Of a stretch of 59,132 nucleotides of DNA, positions 1 through 8,053 are shown piece by piece. The DNA lies in the NCBI RefSeq assembly GCF_947255005.1, contig NZ_CAMYFI010000012.1:1-59132 (forward strand). The letters run 5' to 3'. Position 1 is the first letter of the stretch. Every line of letters begins with the position of its first letter. Under the pieces are notes generated by a model. That model was not told the origin of the DNA, ran no database searches, and saw only the letters and a program-made list of their open reading frames with translations. The translations under genes were made by a program, and so were the position numbers. The stretch comes from an uncultured Tessaracoccus sp. (GTDB lineage Bacteria; Actinomycetota; Actinomycetes; Propionibacteriales; Propionibacteriaceae).

Positions 1-230
1 GGTGTTGTGGAGACTGTGGATAACTTGCGTCGATCCTTGTCGCCATCCGAATCCTCGGTGTGGAAAAGTTCGACGAACCTGTCGAATTACACGCTGAGGA
101 TTTGTGGAGAGCCGTCCTCGAATAGTTTTCCACAGGAGCATCCACATCGAAACAACAGCACTTATCCACAACCCTGTGTGGGCATGCGACAGCGCCGCGG
201 CGCACCGCGGTAAAGCACGAGCAGGAAGGC
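1..230. other. oriC: Partial oriC: DnaA-box-rich region next to dnaA
   Basis: Non-coding stretch downstream of dnaA, where Actinobacteria carry oriC (between dnaA and dnaN). Two exact TTATCCACA-type boxes are visible: 15-23 (as TGTGGATAA) and 162-170. Weaker relatives lie at 59-67 (TGTGGAAAA), 126-134 (TTTTCCACA) and 138-146 (CATCCACA core). The boxes occur on both strands. dnaN and the rest of the origin lie beyond the left edge. A 68-codon open frame runs through this region but has no coding character. Confidence 0.75.
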
Positions 231-1592
231 TCAGCGCTGTTTGATCTTGTTGGTGAGCTCAGTCACCTGGGTGAACAGCGATCGATCCTCACTGATGCGA
301 TCGGTGACGCGGCGCACGGAGTTGAGCACCGTCGAATGGTCGCGGCCGCCAAACTTGGCGCCGATCTTCGGCAAGGACAGCTCGGTGAGCTCTCGGCATA
401 GATAGATGGCGATGTGGCGAGGCATGGCGATGCCTGCGACGCGGCTCGTCCCGGTGAGGTCATCCATCGAAATGTTGAAGTACTCACTGGTGGCTTCCAT
501 GATCGTTTGCGCATCCACCTGCACTTCGCCCTCCGGCATGAGGCTATCCAGCACTTCGGTGGCGAGCTCCGTCGTGATCTCCTGCTGATCCAGCGACGCG
601 AGCGCCGCGATGCGGGTAAGGGCACCCTCGAGCTCGCGGATGTTCGTCGTGATTCGAGCCGCGATGAGTTCCAGCACCTGCGTACCCGCGGTCAGGCGCT
701 GCGAAGCAACCTTTTTGCGCAAGATAGCGATGCGGGTTTCGAGGTCCGGCGGTTGAATATCGGTCATCAATCCCCATTCGAAGCGCGAACGCAGACGTGG
801 CTCCAGCGCCTCCAGCAACTTCGGCGGGCGGTCGGAGGTCATCACGATCTGCTTTTGCGCATTGTGCAGCGTGTTGAAGGTGTGGAAGAACTCTTCCTGC
901 GTCTGAATCTTCTGCGCCAGGAACTGAATATCGTCGACGAGCAACACGTCGATGTCGCGATACGTGCTCCTAAACTCCGCAGTTCGGTTGCTCGAGATGG
1001 CGTTGATGAAGTCGTTGGTGAGCTCTTCGGTGGAGACGTACTTCACGCGCAGATTGTCGTAGTAGCTCGTGACGTAATGCCCGATGGCGTGCAGGAGGTG
1101 CGTTTTGCCCAGCCCGGAGGCGCCGTAGATGAGCAGCGGGTTGTACGCCTTGCCGGGGGTTTCCGCGACGGCGGCCGCCGCGGCGTGCGCGAAACGGTTC
1201 GACGAGCCCGCGACGAAACTCTCGAAGGTGTAGCGGGGATTGAGGCGAACATCGGACTGGGGACGAGGCTTCGCCAAGATGGGTTCCGGAAGCTCCGAGG
1301 TTATCTCCTCGTCGACTTCCGCCTCGACAGTGCGCTGCTCGGGCACCTGATCCGGATCAATCATCACCGCGAGGTGCGTCGGGGTGTCGAAGTGATCGGA
1401 CAGTTGCTCTTCGAGGGCGACGCGCAGGCGAGACTCAATGCGCTCGCGGGTGGGTTCGTCGCTCACGGCCAGCATCATCGTCGAGCCGTGCATGGCGATG
1501 GGTTTGGTGCGACGCAGCCATGCGCGAGTAGGTGCGTCGGCCGATTGAATGATGCTCTCCCACATGACATCGAGGTCAACAGCGTCAGTCAC
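231..1592 (-). CDS. dnaA: Chromosomal replication initiator protein DnaA
   Basis: DnaA binds the origin boxes, oligomerises with ATP and melts oriC. The 453-residue product has the four-domain layout: N-terminal helicase-loading domain (about 1-80), an acidic/proline linker (about 80-115), an AAA+ domain with Walker A GASGLGKT (157-164) and Walker B LLVDDIQF (about 217-224), and a C-terminal DNA-binding domain with the signature GGRDHSTV (about 415-422). The length is somewhat short for actinobacteria because the linker is short. The start is a GTG preceded by an AAGGGG Shine-Dalgarno. It is divergent from rpmH and next to oriC; box-like sequences upstream (1628-1644) suggest autoregulation. 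Confidence 0.98.
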   Translation of the reverse strand: MTDAVDLDVMWESIIQSADAPTRAWLRRTKPIAMHGSTMMLAVSDEPTRERIESRLRVALEEQLSDHFDTPTHLAVMIDPDQVPEQRTVEAEVDEEITSELPEPILAKPRPQSDVRLNPRYTFESFVAGSSNRFAHAAAAAVAETPGKAYNPLLIYGASGLGKTHLLHAIGHYVTSYYDNLRVKYVSTEELTNDFINAISSNRTAEFRSTYRDIDVLLVDDIQFLAQKIQTQEEFFHTFNTLHNAQKQIVMTSDRPPKLLEALEPRLRSRFEWGLMTDIQPPDLETRIAILRKKVASQRLTAGTQVLELIAARITTNIRELEGALTRIAALASLDQQEITTELATEVLDSLMPEGEVQVDAQTIMEATSEYFNISMDDLTGTSRVAGIAMPRHIAIYLCRELTELSLPKIGAKFGGRDHSTVLNSVRRVTDRISEDRSLFTQVTELTNKIKQR

Positions 1593-1883
1593 AAAGACCC
1601 CTTGTCACACTCGCGAGCGCATGCTCATTGTCCACATTTCCACAGAGTTTCCCACAGGCGCGGGTGACACCTGAACCTAGTACCCTCACTCAGGTTGCGC
1701 AACCTCTTTGAGCGAATTTGACGGCGTGTTGACTGGACTACATCAATGTAATTCATCTTGGAAGAATTCGGGTTTGGAGAAACGCCTCTCGTACGCGTAT
1801 CGTTACATAGCCGCTGTCTCGGACAGCCCACGTCCTCAAGCCTTCGGGCTCGTGATCACCAGATCGTTACGGAGAATTCTCGC
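1593..1883. promoter_or_regulatory. Divergent dnaA/rpmH control region with DnaA boxes
   Basis: The 291-bp gap between the two divergent starts. It contains TTGTCCACA (1628-1636), the DnaA box form usual in actinobacteria, directly followed by ATTTCCACA (1636-1644), both next to the dnaA start. A perfect 12-bp palindrome GGTTGCGCAACC lies at 1693-1704. TTGAC-type hexamers (1718-1723, 1729-1734) lie on the rpmH side, but I could not pair either with a convincing -10 at normal spacing. rpmH therefore has a long leader. Confidence 0.55.
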
Positions 1884-2021
1884 ATGAGCAAGCGTACCTT
1901 CCAGCCGAGCAATCGTCGCCGCAGCCGCACCCACGGTTTCCGCAGCCGCATGCGCACTCGGGCCGGCCGCCAAATTCTGGCCGCCCGTCGTCGCAAGGGC
2001 CGCTCCAAGCTGTCGGCCTGA
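1884..2021 (+). CDS. rpmH: 50S ribosomal protein L34
   Basis: A 45-residue, very basic protein beginning MSKRTFQPSNRRRSRTHGFR, the L34 signature, and ending in the usual KGRSKLSA-type tail. It is a structural component of the large subunit. The ATG at 1884 is preceded by GGAG (1871-1874). It is the first gene of the conserved rpmH-rnpA-yidD-yidC-jag-rsmG run and is divergent from dnaA. Confidence 0.97.
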   Translation: MSKRTFQPSNRRRSRTHGFRSRMRTRAGRQILAARRRKGRSKLSA

Positions 2022-2030
2022 TCCTGCTCC

Positions 2031-2381
2031 GTGCTGCCCGTCGCGCGTCGTCTGAAGGCTCCCGCAGACTTCACCGCCTGCTTTCGTGACGGCGTGAGAG
2101 CGGCAGGAGCGTCGGTCGTCGTGCACGTAGGCCGACCACCCCACACGAATCCACCCGATGTGACCCGGGTGGGTTTTGTTGTGTCTAAGAAGGTAGGCAA
2201 CGCCGTCACCCGGAACCGCGTGAAGCGTCGGCTGCGGCACATCGTCGCCGACCTGCCCACCCCCCTGCACACCGACGTGGTCGTCAGGGCCCTGCCTTCG
2301 ATTGTGAACGCCGGGCCTGAATTACGCGACGATGTCGCCTCCGCCTGGCGCAGAGCGTTCAAGAAGGCGTGCCGATGCTGA
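2031..2381 (+). CDS. rnpA: Ribonuclease P protein component
   Basis: Protein subunit of RNase P, which helps the catalytic RNA remove 5' leaders from pre-tRNA. The 116-residue product has the family core VGFVVSKKVGNAVTRNRVKR around residues 47-68, containing the RNA-binding RNR motif. It starts with GTG 9 nt after rpmH. Its stop overlaps the start of yidD, indicating translational coupling. Confidence 0.96.
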   Translation: MLPVARRLKAPADFTACFRDGVRAAGASVVVHVGRPPHTNPPDVTRVGFVVSKKVGNAVTRNRVKRRLRHIVADLPTPLHTDVVVRALPSIVNAGPELRDDVASAWRRAFKKACRC

Positions 2382-2653
2382 AGTATCCGCTCATCTGGTT
2401 CGTCAAGGGTTGGCGACGCTGGATCTCGCCGCTGTACGGGGACGTGTGCAAGTTTCATCCGACGTGCTCCGCGTACGGTCTCAGGGCGCTGGAGGTGCAC
2501 GGGGCGGTGCGCGGTTGTGGGTTGATCGCGTGGCGGTTGGTGCGCTGCCATCCGTGGTCGATGGGCGGCGTGGACTATGTTCCTGGCACCAAGGAATACG
2601 ACACCTGGGAGGCAGAGATGACCTCGCAGAACACACTTGAGGTGAATATCTGA
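2375..2653 (+). CDS. yidD: Membrane protein insertion efficiency factor YidD
   Basis: Small (92-residue) amphipathic protein that assists YidC-dependent membrane insertion. The family signature CKFHPTCSAYG is present, followed by the conserved RCHPWSMGGVD block. The ATG at 2375 gives the usual MLKYPLIWFV N-terminus; an in-frame GTG two codons upstream (2369) is possible. It overlaps the rnpA stop and shares TGATG with the start of yidC. Confidence 0.93.
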   Translation: MLKYPLIWFVKGWRRWISPLYGDVCKFHPTCSAYGLRALEVHGAVRGCGLIAWRLVRCHPWSMGGVDYVPGTKEYDTWEAEMTSQNTLEVNI

Positions 2654-3777
2654 TGGAGTTTGTTGTCCCCCTGGGCATCGGCGACGCTTTCATGGGCTTG
2701 ATGTCGACGATGATGCAGCCGCTCTACTGGGCGGTCTCCGGGCTGTTGGTGATGTTTCACTGGGTCTGGGGTGTGTGGCTGAACCTGCCGCAGGGTGCCG
2801 CGTGGGCACTGGCGATCGTCTCGCTCACCGTCATTGTGCGTACCGCGATGATTCCGCTGTTCGTGAAGCAGATCAACAGTTCGCGCAACATGCAGCTGCT
2901 TCAGCCCAAGATGCAGGAGCTGCAGAAGAAGTACGGCAGCGACCGCGAGCGTCTAGGCCAAGAGACCATGAAGCTGTACAAGGAGGAAGGCGTCAACCCC
3001 ATGGCGTCGTGCTTCCCCCTGCTCATTCAGATGCCCATCTTTTTGGCGCTGTTCCGTGTGCTGCAGGGAGCATCCGACGGGCCCGTGCGCGGCCAGTGGC
3101 TGAAGGATCGCCCGGAGCTGGTCGAATCGCTGCAGAGCGCGAAACTGTTCGGAGCAGAGCTCGCCTCCCGAATCTTCCCGCTGACCCCCTTCGGCATGAC
3201 GCAGATCCTCGGCATCATCTTGGTGATTTTGATGGTGGGAGCGCTGTTCATCACGCAGCTGCAGCTAATGCGCAAGAACATGCCGCCGGAAGCACTCACG
3301 GGGCCGATGGCCCAGCAGCAAAAGGTCATGCTGTATCTGTTTCCGATCCTCTACGCCACGTCCTCGGTGGTGATCCCCATCGGCGTGTTGCTGTATTGGT
3401 TTGCCTCGAATGTGTGGACGATGGCGCAGCAGGGCATCCTTATCCGCAACAATCCAGCCCCCAACACCCCTGCATACATCGACTGGGAAGAGCGCATGCG
3501 CGCAAAGGGCCAAGACCCGGCTCAGATCATGCGGGAACGCCGCGAGAAGGCTCGGCGCAAGCGCAGGGGCGTAACGAACGCGTCCACCACTCGCAAGGTG
3601 CGCGGGCAGGACGTGACAAGTTCCGACGATGTCGACGAGACCACAACCCCCACCACCCCCAGGGTGCAGCGGCAACAGGTGAGCCGCTCTACCGTTCGCG
3701 TGGACGCAGACGGCAAACGCGTGGTGACGAGGCGCCAGCCTCGCCAGCAATCGCGCGCCAAGCGCAAGAAGAAGTGA
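2653..3777 (+). CDS. yidC: Membrane protein insertase YidC
   Basis: Oxa1/YidC/Alb3-family insertase of the cytoplasmic membrane, in the short Gram-positive form (374 residues, no large periplasmic domain). Hydrophobic segments lie at about 23-42, 50-70, 121-137, 183-201 and 225-252. Arg63 in the second segment is the conserved charged groove residue. The C-terminus (from about 290) is a long basic, low-complexity tail of the kind that binds ribosomes. The start overlaps the yidD stop, and jag follows after 10 bp. Confidence 0.96.
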   Translation: MEFVVPLGIGDAFMGLMSTMMQPLYWAVSGLLVMFHWVWGVWLNLPQGAAWALAIVSLTVIVRTAMIPLFVKQINSSRNMQLLQPKMQELQKKYGSDRERLGQETMKLYKEEGVNPMASCFPLLIQMPIFLALFRVLQGASDGPVRGQWLKDRPELVESLQSAKLFGAELASRIFPLTPFGMTQILGIILVILMVGALFITQLQLMRKNMPPEALTGPMAQQQKVMLYLFPILYATSSVVIPIGVLLYWFASNVWTMAQQGILIRNNPAPNTPAYIDWEERMRAKGQDPAQIMRERREKARRKRRGVTNASTTRKVRGQDVTSSDDVDETTTPTTPRVQRQQVSRSTVRVDADGKRVVTRRQPRQQSRAKRKKK

Positions 3778-3787
3778 AAGGACGCTC

Positions 3788-4252
3788 ATGAGTGACAGCG
3801 AATCCAGCCTCCTGGCTGAAGGCGACCTCGTCGCGGATTACCTTGAGGAACTGCTCGACATCGCCGACCTCGATGGGGACATCGAGAACTTAGTTGCAGA
3901 AGGAAGAGCCTTCGTGGCCATCGACACCGACTCCGACTTGCTGGTGGGCAAGGACGGCAAGGTGCTCGACGCTCTCCAGGAGCTCTGTCGCCTCGTCGTG
4001 ATGACGGAGACGGGTCACCGCTCCCGGTTGATGGTGGACGTGGCCGGTTACCGTGAGCGTCGGCGAGCTGAACTCGTCGCCATGGCGCGCGATGCGATCG
4101 CCGAGGTTCAAGCCACTGGCGATCCGGTACGCATGATGCCGCTGAATGCCTACGAACGAAAGATCGTGCACGACGAGGTTGCCGGTGCCGGCCTCATGAG
4201 CGAATCCGAGGGTGAGCCTCCGAACCGTCGAGTCGTGGTGCAGAAGGCATGA
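3788..4252 (+). CDS. jag: Jag/SpoIIIJ-associated RNA-binding protein (KH-R3H)
   Basis: 154-residue protein with a KH domain (GKDGK loop at 54-58) and a C-terminal R3H domain (about 118-151, with R124 and H128). The long N-terminal Jag-N domain of Firmicutes is absent, as usual in Actinobacteria. It is known as an RNA-binding protein of elongation/cell-wall networks (KhpB in other phyla). It sits between yidC and rsmG and overlaps rsmG by 4 bp (ATGA). Confidence 0.92.
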   Translation: MSDSESSLLAEGDLVADYLEELLDIADLDGDIENLVAEGRAFVAIDTDSDLLVGKDGKVLDALQELCRLVVMTETGHRSRLMVDVAGYRERRRAELVAMARDAIAEVQATGDPVRMMPLNAYERKIVHDEVAGAGLMSESEGEPPNRRVVVQKA

Positions 4253-4914
4253 CGAAGCCCGGTCACGGATCGTTGGATGAAAGCGCGGCAATGGCCGCGC
4301 TTTCATCTTTATACTCACAAAGCGCTAAGCAGCTAAAACGATATGTCGATATACTGTTGCATGAGGGGATCACCTGGGGATTGCTTGGCCCGCGGGAAGG
4401 TGAACGCGTGTGGACCAGGCATATCGCCAACTCCATCGCGCTCGTGGATGTGATTGCTGAAGGTGTTCAGGTAGCCGACATTGGCAGCGGAGCTGGCTTG
4501 CCTGGCATTCCGGTGGCCCTCGTCCGCCCTGATCTTCGGGTCACCCTGGTTGAGCCACTTCTGCGACGCGCGGAGTTCCTTGAGCTCGCGGTGGACCGCC
4601 TCGACATTGGCGACCGCGTAACCGTGCAACGGGCCCGTGCAGAAGATCTGGTATCCGGGGCTAGACGTTCCGCCCTCTTCGACGTGGTGACCTGCCGAGC
4701 AGTGGCACCTTTGAGCAAACTGCTCGGTTGGACCACCGACCTGTTCCTTCCCGACGGTCAGCTCGTTGCCCTGAAGGGCCAGTCTGCCGAGCAAGAGGTT
4801 CACAAAGCCAACAAGATTCTCGCCAAGCGTCAGTGCTCGGCAGAGGTGCTTGAGCTCACACTCCCCGGTGGCCTCGAGGGCACCAGGGCCGTACGTGTTC
4901 GTCGCACTTCCTGA
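4249..4914 (+). CDS. rsmG: 16S rRNA (guanine-N7) methyltransferase RsmG
   Basis: SAM-dependent methyltransferase (GidB family) that modifies a 16S rRNA guanine in the streptomycin-site region. The 221-residue product shows SAM motif I VADIGSGAGLPG (75-86), the acidic VEP following it (101-103) and a typical N-terminal helical region. It overlaps jag by 4 bp and is the last gene before the parS site and parA. Confidence 0.96.
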   Translation: MTKPGHGSLDESAAMAALSSLYSQSAKQLKRYVDILLHEGITWGLLGPREGERVWTRHIANSIALVDVIAEGVQVADIGSGAGLPGIPVALVRPDLRVTLVEPLLRRAEFLELAVDRLDIGDRVTVQRARAEDLVSGARRSALFDVVTCRAVAPLSKLLGWTTDLFLPDGQLVALKGQSAEQEVHKANKILAKRQCSAEVLELTLPGGLEGTRAVRVRRTS

Positions 4915-4925
4915 TTGAAGTGCTG

Positions 4926-4941
4926 CGTTCCACGTGGAACG
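4926..4941. promoter_or_regulatory. parS: parS centromere-like site 1
   Basis: Perfect 16-bp palindrome CGTTCCACGTGGAACG between rsmG and parA. It matches the bacterial parS consensus at 12 of 16 positions, including the central CACGTG. ParB would nucleate here and spread along the origin region. An identical 16-mer occurs at 5079-5094. Confidence 0.85.
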
Positions 4942-5004
4942 CTCTCGACATGTCATCGTCGGGCGGAGCGGGTAGAATCGCATCGCACGAGCGATTGGAG
5001 CACT

Positions 5005-6012
5005 GTGGCGATATTTTTCCGCAAACGTAAGGCGACGGCGGACGCTCCGTCTAGCGATTCCCCCCAGAGCAGCGAAGACGTTCCACGTGGAACGGAAGAC
5101 GGCGTAGCCCAGCCTCGGCGTGCCAAGCTCGATGATGAGCTCGACGAGTACGGCATAGAGCCGGAGTCGGAATACGGGGACGAGCTGCATCCCGATGAGA
5201 TCATTCCGAGTAAGCTGCCAAAACCGCAGACGCCGCGGGTGATCGTCGTGGCAAACCAAAAGGGCGGCGTCGGGAAAACGACCACGACGGTGAACATTGC
5301 GATGGCTCTGGCCATGGGTGGACTCAACGTGCTGGTGATCGACAACGATCCGCAGGGTAACGCCTCCACGGCGCTCGGCATCGAGCACCCACAAGGAACC
5401 CTGGGCACCTACGAAGTGCTGATTGAAGGCGATCCCATCATCGCACACGCTCAGCAGACCCCCCACTCCCCCAACCTCCACGTACTTCCCGCGACGATCG
5501 ACCTCGCCGCCGCAGAGATGGAGCTCGCTACCGCTGCAGGACGGGAATCGCGAATGAGTACAGCCATCCGGGACTATCTCGAGGAGAGCGGGGCCGACTA
5601 TATCTTTATCGACTGTCCCCCCTCGCTGGGCCTGCTCACACTGAACGCGTTAGTCGCAGCTAGAGAAATCATAGTGCCCATACAGACCGAGTACTACGCA
5701 CTCGAGGGCGTCACCGCTTTGATGAACACGATCAACCGGGTGAAGGGCTCAATGAACGACGACCTTCGACTCTCGAACATTTTGCTCACGATGTACGACC
5801 GACGCACGAATCTGTCGAGAGACGTCGCGGCAGAGGTGCGGGCACACTTTCCCGACGAATTGCTCGAAGTGGAGATCCCGCGGTCCGTGCGCATCGCGGA
5901 GGCACCCAGTTTCGGGCAGACGGTGCTCACCTATCACCCGCGATCAGAAGGAGCCGTCGCATATCATGAGGCGGCGCAGCTCATTGCGAACCAAGTGGAG
6001 TTGAAGGAGTAA
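5005..6012 (+). CDS. parA: Chromosome partitioning ATPase ParA
   Basis: Deviant-Walker P-loop ATPase that moves ParB-parS complexes. The GTG at 5005 with GGAG 5 nt upstream (4996-4999) gives 335 residues; an in-frame ATG at 4915 would read through parS site 1 and is less likely. The first ~75 residues are a variable, acidic extension, then comes the ATPase core with KGGVGKT (86-92) and a downstream FIDCPPSLG block. A TAGAAT -10-like hexamer at 4973-4978 may serve as promoter. parB follows after 3 bp. parS site 2 lies inside its variable N-terminal coding sequence. Confidence 0.95.
   Translation: MAIFFRKRKATADAPSSDSPQSSEDVPRGTEDGVAQPRRAKLDDELDEYGIEPESEYGDELHPDEIIPSKLPKPQTPRVIVVANQKGGVGKTTTTVNIAMALAMGGLNVLVIDNDPQGNASTALGIEHPQGTLGTYEVLIEGDPIIAHAQQTPHSPNLHVLPATIDLAAAEMELATAAGRESRMSTAIRDYLEESGADYIFIDCPPSLGLLTLNALVAAREIIVPIQTEYYALEGVTALMNTINRVKGSMNDDLRLSNILLTMYDRRTNLSRDVAAEVRAHFPDELLEVEIPRSVRIAEAPSFGQTVLTYHPRSEGAVAYHEAAQLIANQVELKE
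5079..5094. promoter_or_regulatory. parS: parS centromere-like site 2, inside parA
   Basis: Second copy of the 16-bp palindrome CGTTCCACGTGGAACG, 153 bp from the first and inside the low-conservation N-terminal extension of parA (encoding VPRGT). Identity of all 16 bases argues for selection as a ParB site and against coincidence. Confidence 0.85.
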
Positions 6013-6015
6013 GAC

Positions 6016-6885
6016 GTGGCGACGACGAAACCGTCGCGCCTAGGCAAGGGCCTAGACGCGCTCATGACGAACACGGCCAACGACGACCGCGTAGCGTTCA
6101 AAGAGATTGCGCTCGGCAAGATCCAGCCGAACCCGAAGCAGCCGCGACGGGACTTCGACGAAGACGAATTGGACGAGCTCGCCGAGTCGATTCGAGCATT
6201 CGGTGTGCTGCAGCCCGTGGTGGTGCGCCCGCTGAAGGCGGGTTCGTACGAGCTCATCATGGGGGAGCGCCGCCTACGCGCCAGTGAGAGGGCTGGACTA
6301 CAGACCATTCCAGCGGTCATCCGCAACACAGACGACGATTCGATGCTGCGCGATGCGCTCATCGAGAACGTGCACCGCGCGGATTTGAACCCCATCGAGG
6401 AGGCGCTCGCCTACGAGCAGTTACTCGAGGAGTTCGGGTGCACGAAGGAAGAGCTGTCGACGAGAATCCATCGCTCGCGCCCACAGATCTCGAACACACT
6501 GCGCCTGCTCGGGCTGCCCACGTCGGTGCAGACGAAGGTGGCCGCGGGGGTGCTCACGGCCGGCCACGCGAAGGCCCTGTTGGGGCTCGACAACCCAGCC
6601 GCAATGGAGGCGCTTGCTACGCGCATCATCGCGGAGGGCCTTTCGGTGCGGGCGACAGAGGAGCTCGTCGTGCTCGACAAACACACCAGCGAGCGACGGT
6701 TGGTGGAGCGCGGCCCGCGTCTGCCGTCGGAGAAAGAACGCAGCCTCTCAGCCTCGCTGAGCGATCATTTTGACACCCGGGTCAAAGTGAACATCGGCCG
6801 CAACAAGGGCAAGATCACCATTGAGTTTGCGACGGGGGAGGACCTCGAGCGCATCATGGCGATCATTAACGGTAAAACTATCTAA
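6016..6885 (+). CDS. parB: Chromosome partitioning protein ParB
   Basis: CTP-dependent DNA clamp that loads at parS. The 289-residue product starts from GTG (AAGGAGT just upstream) with the SRLGKGLDALM N-terminus typical of ParB. The CTP-binding box GERRLRA is at 83-89 and the ENVHRADLNP motif at 117-126. A helix-turn-helix follows at about 142-165 (STRIHRSRPQISNTLRLL), with a C-terminal dimerisation domain. It is coupled to parA (3-bp gap) and no gene follows in tight linkage. Confidence 0.96.
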   Translation: MATTKPSRLGKGLDALMTNTANDDRVAFKEIALGKIQPNPKQPRRDFDEDELDELAESIRAFGVLQPVVVRPLKAGSYELIMGERRLRASERAGLQTIPAVIRNTDDDSMLRDALIENVHRADLNPIEEALAYEQLLEEFGCTKEELSTRIHRSRPQISNTLRLLGLPTSVQTKVAAGVLTAGHAKALLGLDNPAAMEALATRIIAEGLSVRATEELVVLDKHTSERRLVERGPRLPSEKERSLSASLSDHFDTRVKVNIGRNKGKITIEFATGEDLERIMAIINGKTI

Positions 6886-6931
6886 CGATAAGCCAGTAAA
6901 CCCTTAAAAGAATATAGAGGTATGTCGACAA

Positions 6932-7336
6932 ATGGATGATTTCGAGGACGTTGAGGTGGACGCCGACGATCTCCGCGAGGTGGACGTCGAAGACCTGCCC
7001 GCGATCCGCACCAGCCTACGCGCCTATCAGGTACTCGCCTGGGTGGTGGGCGTGCTGCTCGTCGTGCTTACCCTCATCGCGATGCCCATCAAGTACCTCG
7101 CCCACGACGGACGACTCGTCCAGTACGTCGGTGTGACCCATGGCTGGCTGTACGCCATCTTGCTCATCAGCGTCGTCAACCTGGGCATGAAGATCAAATG
7201 GTCATGGAAATGGCTGCTCGGCATTGCATTGGCCGGCACCGTACCGTTCCTGAGCTTCGTCGCCGAGCGCAAGGCGACGCGCTACGTGCAAGCACGCATC
7301 GCAGAGATCGAGGCAGGCGCTGCCCCCCAGCAGTAA
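6932..7336 (+). CDS. DUF3817 family small integral membrane protein
   Basis: 134 residues with an acidic N-terminal tail (1-25), three hydrophobic segments (about 31-51, 70-87, 92-111) and a charged C-terminus. The HGWLY block between segments 1 and 2 and the overall layout match DUF3817, a family of unknown function common in Actinobacteria. It is convergent with the SURF1-like gene (27-bp gap). The function is unknown; I call only the family. Confidence 0.75.
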   Translation: MDDFEDVEVDADDLREVDVEDLPAIRTSLRAYQVLAWVVGVLLVVLTLIAMPIKYLAHDGRLVQYVGVTHGWLYAILLISVVNLGMKIKWSWKWLLGIALAGTVPFLSFVAERKATRYVQARIAEIEAGAAPQQ

Positions 7337-7363
7337 CAGCTACCGATTCGAAGGGCGACGCCC

Positions 7364-8053
7364 CTACGCGCGCTTCTGTTTGCGGGCTTTCGCCTGGCGC
7401 TCCTGCTGCGCAAACTGCCGCGCGAGGAAGACGCCAAAGGCGATGGAGGCGACGGCAAACACCCACCACTGCAGTGCGTAGCCCTTGTGCATCGCCGTGC
7501 CCTTCTGATCTGGCAGCTGCACCTGGGCAGGGAGGAGCCCCTGCTGAGCGGAGGCCTCGTCCTCGAGCGTAACGTAGCCCGAAATCAGCGGACCAGGCCA
7601 AGTCTGCGCCAAAGCCTGCAACCGGACGGTGCCATTCGGCCGATCGGCCGCGCTGTCGCTGGCAAGAAACACCCCCCGAATGCGCTGTGGGCCGCTCGGA
7701 GGGGGTGCGGGCTGCTCACCCTGGCTCACGCCGCCGCGCACCACCGCCAAGATTCGGCCGTCGTCGAGCCGTAACGCAGTGACCACGCGCGCCTTCGTCG
7801 AGCCCACCACCTCTTCCACATCGGGCACGTAAGTACCAGACGCGGTGACCGTCCGCCCGTAGACGTCGTCTACAGAACCGTCTGCGTGTACAGCCGGTGC
7901 CAGCTCAACGGGTTGCTGGGCCGCCCGCTCAGCGGCGATCTGTTCGACGGACAACTCGAAGCGGTGCATCTGCCACAGCCCGAGCACGAGCATCACGATG
8001 GCCACCACCACACTCACCGCGATGGCCGTAGCCTGTTTCCCGCGCAGGCTCAT
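7364..8053 (-). CDS. SURF1-like cytochrome oxidase biogenesis protein
   Basis: 229 residues with an N-terminal membrane helix (about 9-27), an extracytoplasmic domain and a C-terminal helix (about 195-212) followed by a lysine/arginine-rich tail, the two-helix SURF1 topology. Conserved features include GLWQ after helix 1 and the YALQWW entry to helix 2. The family aids assembly of haem-copper oxidase subunit I. The ATG overlaps the ddl stop by 4 bp, so it is co-transcribed with ddl, an unusual partner. The family call is good; a role in oxidase assembly is inferred. Confidence 0.8.
   Translation of the reverse strand: MSLRGKQATAIAVSVVVAIVMLVLGLWQMHRFELSVEQIAAERAAQQPVELAPAVHADGSVDDVYGRTVTASGTYVPDVEEVVGSTKARVVTALRLDDGRILAVVRGGVSQGEQPAPPPSGPQRIRGVFLASDSAADRPNGTVRLQALAQTWPGPLISGYVTLEDEASAQQGLLPAQVQLPDQKGTAMHKGYALQWWVFAVASIAFGVFLARQFAQQERQAKARKQKRA

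Noticed and set aside
7..213. 68-codon open frame in the oriC region
   Set aside because: It crosses several DnaA boxes, has no ribosome binding site and its product is compositionally odd.
414..1667. 417-codon open frame antisense to dnaA
   Set aside because: Long antisense frames are expected opposite high-GC genes; the product is Arg/His/Asp-rich with no family features.
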